Shown: positions 51,988 through 63,900 of the stretch, piece after piece
How the letters are laid out: each line of letters starts with the position of its first letter
Numbering within the stretch: the stretch's first letter is position 1
Program-made: the position numbers and the translations under genes
DNA from: Toxotes chatareus
Lineage: Eukaryota > Chordata > Actinopteri > Toxotidae
Direction of reading: 5' to 3'
NCBI GenBank assembly: GCA_016801885.1
Contig: CM028901.1
Location: 9,543,283 to 9,607,282 of the forward strand
DNA length: 64,000 nt
Notes under the pieces: model-generated
The model's database searches: none
Told to the model about the DNA's origin: nothing
What the model saw: the letters and a program-made list of their open reading frames with translations, nothing else

Positions 51988-52644
51988 TCCAGAACTAACA
52001 CAAGCAGAAACTGTCTCCTGCCCTGTGTATCTTCTGTTGTGTGCCAGTCAAGGGTCTCCCAGGTGAATCGTGTTTGATTTTTGAGTTCGTGACCGCGATG
52101 CACTGTGGCTCACTGCAAACAGGGCAGATAATGAAAGACAGAATATGTAGCGCTGAAGGTTAAAGCTCATCCACTTCACTCACTACAAGTATTTACATGA
52201 AATATAATGTGATTATATTGTGTTTCCTGATACATTGTTAGTGAACCACCCTAAGTTTTAGTCACTACACACACCCACTCCAGAGTCTCTCTGTGGCCCT
52301 CCTCTAAACTGGACTCAACCAGTCATGACTATCATAGTGATGCAATAGGCTTCAGAGAATGGATGATTCAGACACATGTGACATGGACTGAGTCTGTACT
52401 ACTGTCACGTAGTAGTTTGTAAAGTGATGTCAATTTGTGACCAACGTAGAAAAGTATGTCTACATTGTATTTCTGGTGAAAAGCAAGTTTAGACACTGAT
52501 TGTGTCTAACCTCAGTGAACTCAGTGGTAAATCTTTACAAACTGTTCTTTTTTTTTAACTCTCCGAAGTCATGTGGTTTTCAGATAAATCATAACATGCG
52601 GCTCATGGCCCACTTTGGTTTCTTTTTCAGTCAGAGAGAGCACT

Positions 52645-52760
52645 AGAGGAATAGTCCGAAATTTTGGGATATACTTTTTTTCGCCTTCTTGTGGATATTG
52701 ATACCACACTCCCATCTACTCTGCACAGTAAAAAAAAAAAAAAAACCTCAGTTTAGCATA
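52645..52760. repeat. Dispersed teleost repeat, copy 5 (one end only)
   Basis: 'aggaatagtccgaaattttgggatatac' is the family end, followed by 'gatattgataccacactcccat'. The copy breaks off in a poly-A run at about 52731-52745. Confidence 0.6.
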
Positions 52761-55199
52761 GATATATATATATAATTATTTTTTTGTTTAAATCTGGTCT
52801 AACTTATGTATGCTCAGCGTAACAAAATGTTTCACGTTCCCATCACTGAGTATTTTGTAGTTTTGTATCCTAGAAAGACATTTTTACAAGCAGGCACCCA
52901 GGTGTTTTATGAACATATGCAGCATGTTATTATAGCAGCTTATTATAGGTCAACAGACAAGCAAACCTTGTGTCTTTTTATGTGGTTGTAAAGGGAGCTT
53001 ACCAGCGTTGTTCTGACGTGACATTTTCCTCAGCCTGAGCTGTATTCAATATTGATTATCTCAATAAGGTGCAGATACTGCTATGATAAGACTGTCCTCT
53101 TTTCTCTTGATGTTGATAAGGTTGTTACTGAATGACTAACCAGGCTGGGTAAATGTTACTGGTGTATAACAGTTGTCATTAAACAGTAAGGCCTTAATAA
53201 CATTGTTTGTTTGGTCTGTGAGCTCCTGGAGCGCAAAGGTTAAACTAACCACACACCTACAAAACATGAACACACTCCCAAGGCATTAACTGTCGACTGA
53301 ATCTTAGTGCAGATGGCACAATTGCTCACAAAGCTGTGTGTGTGTATAATGATAAAGAAACAAATTCTCTCCTTTTCCTGTTATCGGTTATTTATCAGAG
53401 TTGTTGTTTTAATGAAGCGGTTTAGGGTCACATAACCACTAAAAGTCATAGCTGTACTGACAGTCAGCTGACTCATTCTCAAAGGAGAGAGACAAACAAG
53501 TCTGTGTAATTATTAAAGACCATGTCTTAAAAAGGCATGAACAACCTTCTGCCTTTTCTAAGAAAGGCAAAGGCACAAGACCAGAAATAAAGTGTGTTCA
53601 TTCATGTAATTCACACTGTCTAACTGATTTGAAACTGTTATGTACAAAGCAGTCAAGTGACAATCTGATATGCATAGCTGTCCTTTGATGCCAATCCAAC
53701 ATTCAGCCAGTTATTAGGAGAAAAGGAAACAGCCGCTGTCCGAGCGATCCAACTCAACACGAAGGTGGTGGCAGTTGTCTGCATCTGACTGAGTGCTTAC
53801 TGTGTTGCATAAGAAAATAAGATAAACAAACAGTGAGTGGACTTGAGCTCACCTAATCCTCTCAGGGCCACAGTCACTGTTCGTCGAGTTCTCAATCATA
53901 GCGCTAATATCTTTATCGTCAGAACCAACTTTAGACAAAGTAAACATGCCAAGGCACAGTGGGTACTGATGACACAGCTGAACAAAGCCGCAGTAGCACT
54001 CTCAGCGGATTTTTACACTGTGCCATGTGTGTGCCGCTGATGTACAAGCTGAGGTTTGGTGCTAACCGAGAATCCCTTTGCTACACAGAAGTTAAAAATA
54101 AGGAGCTCAATATGCAAAGCTACATTGGCAACAAACTGACCATTATGTTGCTTCATGCAGCCTGTTACATCTGTTCCTTTCCATATTTGTTACTTTTTTT
54201 ATGTGGAAATCCCACCTGATTAAGAAGTTATTTTTCTGCATTTAGGGCTGGCAGCAGCAACACATTCCAGCAGCAGCAGGTCAGCCTCCGCAGATAAAGC
54301 TGGACCGGTTACAACGTGGAAACTGCACCCAACCAGCCTCTGTTTTGATTCCTGAGGAAAATATGTGAGGTCAGGATGACAGGACGTTAGCAGGTGGGTG
54401 AGACTGCACCCCATACAATTCAAACTTAACTACAGAGATGTGATCTCTTGTGGAAGCTCGAGCAAACATTCAGTCCACAGCTTGATTCAGTTCATGTCAA
54501 GCTGATTGGAATTATTCGAGCCCTAATAGTGAAATAAAAAATATAATATTATCTTTGTCCTGTGACATACAGAGGGAAGACTGTGATAAAAGCTCCTGCT
54601 GTGTTGCAGGTGGGACTCTGTTTTTATTAGTCCTCCACACAGGAAAATTAGTTGATGTACTACGGACCAACAGAGTTTCTCTATAAACATCGGACACAGC
54701 TGTTTGGATTGGGAATGAGGGAGTGGCCAATGAAACAGATGTAAGGGATGGGTGTACGTAGTGGACAAGAATAGAAGGGGAATTGGTAGAAATAAGAAAA
54801 ACTATGGAGTTTATAGTTTGTTTTTAAGCAAAACTGAATTTTTACATTAGTGGCATTACATGTTTGCAACTACTCTTGGCTGCTTTACTAGTTAGATTAT
54901 TTCTTTTATCAGAAATTATATAAGAGCTTCTCAGGTGAAAAGTTCACAGGATTTAGTGCACTCCTACTGTAGGGTGATCTAAAAACACACTAAGCCTGAG
55001 GACTTCAGGTGAAACAGTCGTGCCATTGAAAAAGAAGATGCACAGATGCATGTGTTTACTTGAGGATTCAGTTTTTTGTGCAGGCATGGCAATGCATGTC
55101 TTAAAAGGGAAACAGGGCCCATTGAGACTGAATATGTACAGAGCTCAGATTTTTTAGCTATACCACTGTTAATTAGTGAGTTTTAGAGGTGGTGGTAGG

Positions 55200-55412
55200 A
55201 GGATTTTGTTACCTCCTGATGGAGCCAGGCTAGCTGTTTGCCCCTGTTTCCACTCTTTATGCTAAGCTAAGCTAACTGACTGATGACTGTGGCCTTGTAT
55301 TTAGTTCAGGGACATGAGGGTGGTATTAATGTTCTCATCTATCTTCACATCTTTCATCTAGCTCTCTGTATTACAGCAAATTAAACCATTTCCCAAAATT
55401 CTTTCTCTTTAA
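55200..55412. repeat. Dispersed teleost repeat, copy 6
   Basis: 'ggagccaggctagctgtttgcccctgtttccac', then 'tttatgctaagctaagctaac', then 'ctcatctatc' and 'tttcccaaaattctttc' match the family order well. It is one of the better preserved copies in the window. Confidence 0.75.
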
Positions 55413-56184
55413 AAATATCTGAGGGGTGATACAGAGAACAGATGGGTTCCTGGAAGGAGGCTGAAGGATGTTTTGACTTGCCAAAGTTACACATTTATTC
55501 ATGACCAAGGAAAATTTACAGCTGATTAACTCAGCGTACTGCTCAGGAAGGAAGTGTGCCATATTTTCAAATCAATGATTGACAGCTTGTTTTGGGACAC
55601 AGAAAAGGAGCACTGTGACATTGTGTTGCGTATTTCACTGTCTGTGTTGTTGTGTTTAGTTAGTGAAGAATTAGTTCATGGCCCAAATAGCTCGGTTATA
55701 AATGATTTTTTATTCACCTTATAGTAAGGATGAATAAACAGCACACTCCTCAAGAGCAGGTGATATAATCCCGCAATGTCACTGCTGTCATTCCTACACT
55801 GCCTGAGAGCAAAACATTTCTCAGTACTGCCACTAAAAGTTATATTTAAAAAGTGCTATGAAGTGAAGTAGTGTGTGTTTAAAGGGGCCAACAATGTTTT
55901 TCTACTGAGATGGCCTCATCAGTGTGACATAAAGACACAGATAAAGGCTAAATATCCAGTATAGTATAATGAGGTATTTAATGACTATGTTTTCCTTGAT
56001 GGCACAATCCATGTGTGTAGATAGAAAATAGCTGCAAGGGAACTTGAAGCACTTTTATGTCAACTCACTAGCACATTTCAAAGCACTTTCAAAGCAGAAA
56101 GTACAAGGCTCTTAATCAATGTGTGTAATGCTGCCTTCAGGGGCTGTTGTAAATATAGCCATTGTGATTAGACATAAAATTTAA

Positions 56185-57900
56185 TTAAAGATGCAAGCAG
56201 TGATGGGCAGGCCCTCGCACCCCTTGCGAGCCATAGGAGTTGCAGCCAGTGCAGCCACGCACAAGAATCCTCCTATGTCCTCTCCTCTCTCCTGCTCTTC
56301 TCCCCAGAGAAGCACAGCAGTATACAGCAACAGAAAAGACATGGTCCGCTCCCAGCATGGGGCGCTATGAGTGTATCATCATATGAGCATATAATTGAGT
56401 TGAAAGTGTGAAGGTCATCCTGATTATCTGTGCAGAGCAAACATGTAATTTGGTTTAATGGACAGTGTGTTATTTGTAAATTACTTTAGCGTTGTTTAGA
56501 GTTTGTGTAGACATTTCAATGGTGTTATTTTCAGCCACATATGTTATGAATACAAGGATGTCCTTGGTTAAATATATCCTGGTATATATATATATATATG
56601 AAAAAGTTAACTTTAATGGACATTTGTACTTTGAGTGAGTTGTGTTTATGTGACTACATGTGTAATGTGGTTAGAGACAAGAAAGTTGCACATATTAAGA
56701 AAAAGTATCATAAAGTTTGTCAGAGGATAACTCACGCAGTCAATGTTCAGTTTGAGAGATGTTGATGAAGCAGGTCACTGGAGCCTGTGTTTTTGTGCTC
56801 TTTACATGTCCAAATCCTTTGCTTTCTCTACTTTCTCAACAATTAAGAACTATTTCAAATCATATACAATCACATACATCACCACTTACCCATGGACATA
56901 ACACAAAAATACATTATACATTATGGATTATATGTCATAAATCCATGCTTTGATTCTATAGCAGTAATACCTAAATATATGTCATATACATTATTCAAAG
57001 TGAGGTTTTCTTTCTTAACTTAAACTTAACTTAAAGTAAGGTTTTCTTTCCTACATTACAACAGCATTTCCACGAATGCCATATCTCATTCTAACTAGAT
57101 ATTTTGATAACACAATATTTAAGAAATGCTGTTGAAATATAGGTTTTGCTTTACCTTTACATCACTTCAAAAAGCAAAAGGCACTGGTTATGGTACACCT
57201 AGTACACTAGGGTGGGGTTCAATTCCCTGCAGTGCCCTGCTAATAGATTGATGATGTAAGATCCACACAAAATCCTAAATCTACACAGCTTGTCTTGCCA
57301 ACTCCATGTTAACGCATCTATGTATGTATTGAGTATGTATCGTATGTATTGTGTATGTAATGTGTGTATTTCCATTATATAGCTCACATGGCACACTGAC
57401 ATAAACAGACATTTATGGCTCCAAGCAAAAGGAGCTCAACAGCACCAATGCCTCCACTATCTTCTCTTCTCTTCTTTTCTTTCCAACAGCCCTATTCTCA
57501 TCTGCTCACCAGATATACAGAGACAGACTATTTGTGTATCATGATATCAGTACATCAATCTGTTCTGAATCACATGATCAACATGACTATAAAGTTTGAT
57601 CCACATTGGATGAAGTATCTGGGAGATACAGGCACAAATACATCCATTTCCTGTGTGTTGGCGAAGGGTCAATTTCGTGGCTGTGCCACAGCCAGACTGT
57701 GTAACCCAGACCAAAGCTTTTCACAACTTTTAGTCAGGAAGGCCTTAAGAGCAAAAAAAGCAATTTTCAGCATGATCGGACCATTCTCCTAGGATGAGTT
57801 TCTTAAAGTACAATCTGTGTGAAATGCAAAATGGCGGAATTTTTCCAAAATAGGGGACTTCCTGTGCATCGTAGAACCTTCCTCAAGGAAACTTTTTTTT
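56185..57900 (+). repeat. Candidate dispersed repeat, about 1.7 kb
   Basis: The start ('gatgggcaggccctcgcaccccttgcgagcc') and the end ('ggacttcctgtgcatcgtagaaccttcctcaag') are phrases I associate with a repeat found many times in percomorph genomes; this is memory, not a search. It contains a B-box-like GGTTCAATTCC at 57216-57226 and a 125-codon frame at 57415-57792 that is probably repeat-derived. An (AT)n run at 56584-56600 and ATGT-rich repeats near 57318-57370 interrupt it. Class and exact limits are unknown. Confidence 0.4.
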
Positions 57901-57954
57901 CTCGTATGGAGGTGATGCATCTATGTACATAAATTAAAGTCTGTGGGTTGTAAT

Positions 57955-60900
57955 ATTTTAGTAAGGCCTCAAGATGTAGTAAAACAAGTCATAAGGCCGT
58001 AAGGCTTCATCTTATGCTAAAAAAAAAAAAAATCTTATTTTAGTAAGATCTGAAAATGTCATAAAAAACGTCATAGTATAGTAAGGCGTCAAAATCGGCC
58101 AAAAAAAGTCCAAATGTTTTTTTGACCTCAAAATGTCATAAAAAACATCATAGTATAGTATGGCGTCAAAATCGGCTAAAAAAAAGTCAACATTTTTTTT
58201 GACCTCAAAATGTCATAAAAAACGTCATAGTATCGTAAGGCGTCAAAATCGGGTAAAAAAAGTCAAAAAATTTTTTGACCTCAAAATGTCAAAAAAAAAA
58301 ACGTCATAGTATAGTATGGCGTTTTTTTCGGCCAAAAAAAGTCCAAATTTTTTTGACCTCAAAATGTCATAAAAAACGTCATAGTATAGTATGGCGTTTT
58401 TTTCGGCCAAAAAAAGTCAAAAATTTTTTTGACCTCAAAATGTCATAAAAAACGTCATAGTATAGTAAGGCGTCAAAATCGGGCAAAAAAAGTCAAAAAT
58501 GTTTTTGACCTCAAAATGTCATAAAAAAACGTCATAGTATAGTATGGTGTTTTTTTCGGCCAAAAAAAGTCAAAAAATTTTTGACCTCAAAATGTCATAA
58601 AAAACACCATAGTATAGTATAGTATGGCGTTTTTTTCGGCCAAAAAAAGTCAAAATTTTTTTGACGTCAAAATGTCATAAAAAATTTCATAGTACAATAA
58701 GGCGTCAAAATCGGCCAAAAAAAGTCAAAAAAATTTTTGACCTCAAAATGTCATAAAAACGTCATGGTATAGTATGCCGTTTTTTTCGGCCAAAAAAAAT
58801 CAAAATTTTTTTTGACCTCAAAATGTCATATAAAACGTCATAGTATTGTATGGCATTTTTTTCGGCCAAAAAAAGTCAAAAAATTTTTTGACCTAAAAAT
58901 GTCATAAAAAACATCATAGTATAGTAAGGCGTCAAAATCGGGCAAAAAAAGTCAAAAATGTTTTTGACCTCAAAATGTCATAAAAAAACGTCATAGTATA
59001 GTATGGCGTTTTTTTCGGCCAAAAAAAGTCAAAACATTTTTTGACCTCAAAATGTCATAAAAAACACCATAGTATAGTATAGTATGGCGTTTTTTTCGGC
59101 CAAAAAAAGTCAAAATTTTTTTGACGTCAAAATGTCATAAAAAATTTCATAGTACAATAAGGCGTCAAAATCGGCCAAAAAAAGTCAAAAAAAATTTTGA
59201 CCTCAAAATGTCATAAAAACGTCATGGTATAGTATGCCGTTTTTTTTGGCCAAAAAAACTCAAAATTTTTTTTGACCTCAAAATGTCATATAAAACGTCA
59301 TGTATTTTGTATGGCGCGTTTTTCGACCAAAAAAGTCAAAAAATTTTTGACCTCAAAATGTCATAAAAAACGTCATAGTATAGTAAGGCGTCAAAATCGG
59401 GTAAAAAAGTCAAAAATTTTTTGACCTCAAAATGTCATAAAAAACGTCATAGTATAGTAAGGCGTCAAAATCGGGTAAAAAAAGTCAAAAAATTTTTTGA
59501 CCTCAAAATGTCATAAAAAACGTCAAAGTATAGTGAGGCGTTTTTTTTTTCGGCCTAAAAAAGTCAAAAAAAATTTTGACCTCAAAATGTCATAAAAAAC
59601 GTCATGGAATAGTATGGCGTTTTTTTTTTAAAAAAAAGTAAAAAAAAATTTTGACCTCAAAATGTCATAAAAAACGTCATAGTATAGTATGGTGTTTTTT
59701 TTTCGCCAAAAAGTCAAAATTTTTTGACCTCAAAATGTCATAAAAAACGTCATAGTATAGTAAGGCGTCAAAATCGGGTAAAAAAATTCAAAAATTTTTT
59801 TGACCTCAAAATGTCATAAAAAACACCATAGTATAGTATAGTATGGCGTTTTTTTCGGCCAAAAAAAGTCAAAATTTTTTTGACGTCAAAATGTCATAAA
59901 AAATTTCATAGTACAATAAGGCGTCAAAATCGGCCAAAAAAAGTCAAAAAAAATTTTGACCTCAAAATGTCATAAAAACGTCATGGTATAGTATGCCGTT
60001 TTTTTTGGCCAAAAAAACTCAAAATTTTTTTTGACCTCAAAATGTCATATAAAACGTCATGGTATTGTATGGCGTTTTTTTCGGCCAAAAAAAGTCAAAA
60101 AAATTTTTGACCTCAAAATGTCATAAAAAACGTCATAGTATAGTAAGGCGTCAAAATCGGGTAAAAAAAGTCAAAAATTTTTTGACCTCAAAATGTCATA
60201 AAAAACGTCATAGTATAGTAAGGCGTCAAAATCGGGTAAAAAAAGTCAAAAAATTTTTGACCTCAAAATGTCATAAAAAACGTCAAAGTATAGTGAGGCG
60301 TTTTTTTTTCGGCCTAAAAAAGTCAAAAAAAATTTTGACCTCAAAATGTCATAAAAAACGTCATGGAATAGTATGGCGTTTTTTCGGCCAAAAAAAGTAA
60401 AAAAAAATTTTGACCTCAAAATGTCATAAAAAACGTCATAGTATAGTATGGTGTTTTTTTCGGCCAAAAAAAGTCCAAATTTTTTTTGACCTCAAAATGT
60501 CATAAAAAACGTCATAGTATAGTAAGGCGTCAAAATCGGGTAAAAAAATTCAAAAATTTTTTTGACCTCAAAATGTCATAAAAAAGGTCATAGTATAGTA
60601 TGGCGTTTTTTCGGCCAAAAAAAGTCAACATTTTTTTTGACCTCAAAATGTCATAAAAAACGTCATGGAATAGTATGGCGTTTTTTTTGGCAAAAAAAAG
60701 TAAAAAAAATTTTTGACCTCAAAATGTCATAAAAAACGTCATAGTATAGTATGGCGTTTTTTTTGGCCAAAGAAAGTCAAACATTTTTTTGACCTCAAAA
60801 TGTCATAAAAAAGGTCATAGTATAGTATGGCGGTTTTTTTCGGCCAAAAAAAGTCAACATTTTGTTTGACCTCAAAATGTCATAAAAAAAAACGTCATAG

Positions 60901-63900
60901 TATAGTATGGCGTTTTTTTCGGCCAAAAAAAGTCAGAAATTTTTTTGACCTCAAAATATCATAAAAAACGTCATAGTATAGTATGGCGTTTTTTTCGGGC
61001 AAAAAAAGTCAAAAAAATTTTTGACCTCAAAATGTCATAAAAAACGTCATAGTATAGTAAGACGTAAAAATGGGCCAAAAAGTCAAAAATTTTTTGACCT
61101 CAAAATATCATAAAAAAAAAATGTCATAGTATACTATGGCGTTTTTTTCGGACACAAAAAGTCAAAAATTTTTTTGACCTCAAAATGTCATAAAAAACGT
61201 CATAGTATAGTATGGCGTTTTTTTCGGCCAAAAAAAGTCAAAAAATTTTTTGACCTCAAAATGTCATAAAAAACGTCATAGTATAGTAAGGCGTCAAAAT
61301 CGGTTAAAAAAAAGTCAAAAAAATTTTTGACCTCAAAATGTCATTGTATAGTATGGCGTTTTTTTCGGCCAAAAAAAGTCAAAAAATTTTTTGACCTCAA
61401 AATGCCATAAAAAACGTCATAGTATAGTATGGCGTTTTTTTTTGGCCAAAAAATTCCAAATTTTTTTTTACCTCAAAATGTCATAAAAAAGGTCATAGTA
61501 TACTATGGCGTTTTTTTCGGCCAAAAAAAGTCAAAAATTTTTTTGACCTGAAAATGTCATAAAAAACGTCATAGTATAGTAAGGTGTCAAAATCCTACAA
61601 AAAAAGTCAAAAATTTTTTTGACCTCAAAATGTCATAAAAAACGTCATAGTATAGTATGGCGTTTTTTTCGGCCAAAAAAAGTCAAAAATTTTTTTGACC
61701 TCAAAATGTCATAGTATAGTATGGAGTTTTTTTTCGGCCAAAAAAAATCAAAAAATTTTTTGACCTCAAAATGTCATAAAAAACGTCATAGTATAGTGTG
61801 GCCTTTTTTTCGGCCAAAAAAAGTCAAAAATTTTTTTGACCTCAAAATGTCATAAAAAACGTCATAGTATAGTATGGCGTTTTTTTTTCGCCAAAAAAAT
61901 TCCAAATTTTTTTTGACCTCAAAATGTCATAAAAAAGGTCATAGTATACTATGGCGTTTTTTTGGGCCAAGAAAAGTCAAAAAATTTTTTGACCACAAAA
62001 TGTCATAAAAGACGTCATAGTATAGCATGGCGTTTTTTTCGGCCAAAGAAAGTAAAAAAAATTTTTGACCTCAAAATGTCATAAAAAACGTCATAGTATA
62101 GTAAGGCGTCAAAATCGGTTAAAAAAAGTCAAAAAAATTTTTGACCTCAAAATGTCATAAAAAACGTAATAGTATAGTAAGGCGTCAAAATGGGCCAAAA
62201 AAAGTCAAAAAAATTTTTGACCTCAAAATGTCATAAAAAACGTCATAGTATAGTATGGCGTTTTTTTCGGCCAAAAAAAGTCAAAAAAATTTTTGACCCC
62301 AAAATGTCATAAAAAACGTCAGAGGCGTTTTTTTCGGCCAAAAAAAGTCCAAATTTTTTTTGACTTCAAAATGTCATAAAAAACGTCGTAATATAGTATG
62401 GCGTTTTTTTTTGGCCAAAAAAAGTCAAATTTTTTTTTTACCTCAAAATGTCATAAAAAAAGTCATAGTATAGTAAGGCGTCAAAATCGGGTAAAAAAAG
62501 TCCAAATTTTTTTTGACCTCAAAATATCATAAACAAAGTCATAGTATAGTAAGGCGTCAAAATCGGCCAAAGAAAGTCAAAAATTTTTTTGACCTCAAAA
62601 TGTCATAAAAAACGTCATAGTATAGTATGCCGTTTTTTTTTCGGCCAAAGAAAGTCAAAAATTTTTTTGACCTCAAAATGTCATAAAAAACGTCATAGTA
62701 TAGTATGGCGTTTTTTTCGGCCAAAAAAAGTCAAAACATTTTTTGACCTCAAAATGTCATAAAAAACACCATAGTATAGTATAGTATGGCGTTTTTTTCG
62801 GCCAAAAAAAGTCAAAATTTTTTTGACGTCAAAATGTCATAAAAAATTTCATAGTACAATAAGGCGTCAAAATCGGCCAAAAAAAGTCAAAAAAAATTTT
62901 GACCTCAAAATGTCATAAAAACGTCATGGTATAGTATGCCGTTTTTTTTGGCCAAAAAAACTCAAAATTTTTTTTGACCTCAAAATGTCATATAAAACGT
63001 CATGGTATTGTATGGCGTTTTTTTCGGCCAAAAAAAGTCAAAAATTTTTTGACCTCAAAATGTCATAAAAAACGTCATAGTATAGTAAGGCGTCAAAATC
63101 GGGTAAAAAAAGTCAAAAAATTTTTTGACCTCAAAATGTCATAAAAAACGTCAAAGTATAGTGAGGCGTTTTTTTTTTCGGCCTAAAAAAGTCAAAAAAA
63201 ATTTTGACCTCAAAATGTCATAAAAAACGTCATGGAATAGTATGGCGTTTTTTCGGCCAAAAAAAGTAAAAAAAAATTTTGACCTCAAAATGTCATAAAA
63301 AACGTCATAGTATAGTATGGTGTTTTTTTCGGCCAAAAAAAGTCAAAATTTTTTTGACCTCAAAATGTCATAAAAAAAAGCGTCATAGTATAGTAAAGGC
63401 GTCAAAATCGGGTAAAAAATTCAAAAATTTTTTGACCTCAAAATGTCATAAAAAAGGTCATAGTATAGTATAGTATGCGTTTTTGGCCAAAAAAGTCAAC
63501 ATTTTTTTGACCTCAAAATGTCATAAAAAACGTCATGGAATAGTATGGCGTTTTTTGGCAAAAAAAGTAAAAAAAATTTTGACCTCAAAATGTCATAAAA
63601 ACGTCATAGTATAGTATGGCGTTTTTTTGGCCAAAAAAAGTCAAACATTTTTTTGACCTCAAAATGTCATAAAAAAGGTCATAGTATAGTATGGCGGTTT
63701 TTTTCGGCCAAAAAAAAAGTCAACATTTTGTTTGACCTCAAAATGTCATAAAAAAAAAACGTCATAGTATAGTATATGGCGTTTTTTTAAAAAAAAGTCA
63801 GAAATTTTTTGACCTCAAAATATCATAAAAAACGTCATAGTATAGTATGGCGTTTTTTTCGGGCAAAAAAAGTCAAAAAAATTTTTGACCTCAAAATGTC

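Larger units (their letters stand above)
49904..57950. other. Non-coding interval between ndrg1 and the satellite
   Basis: About 8 kb without a recognised gene. In human the next gene after NDRG1 is ST3GAL1, but no sialyltransferase motif was seen. The interval holds repeats listed separately, poly-T rich sequence at 49939-49980, and two longer anonymous reading frames (at 50881-51360 and 57415-57792) that I do not call as genes. Confidence 0.55.

Noticed and set aside
60059..60467. Lysine-rich and phenylalanine-rich reading frames on both strands (also at 63151-63473)
   Set aside because: They are direct translations of the 76-bp satellite and repeat with the monomer, so they are not genes.
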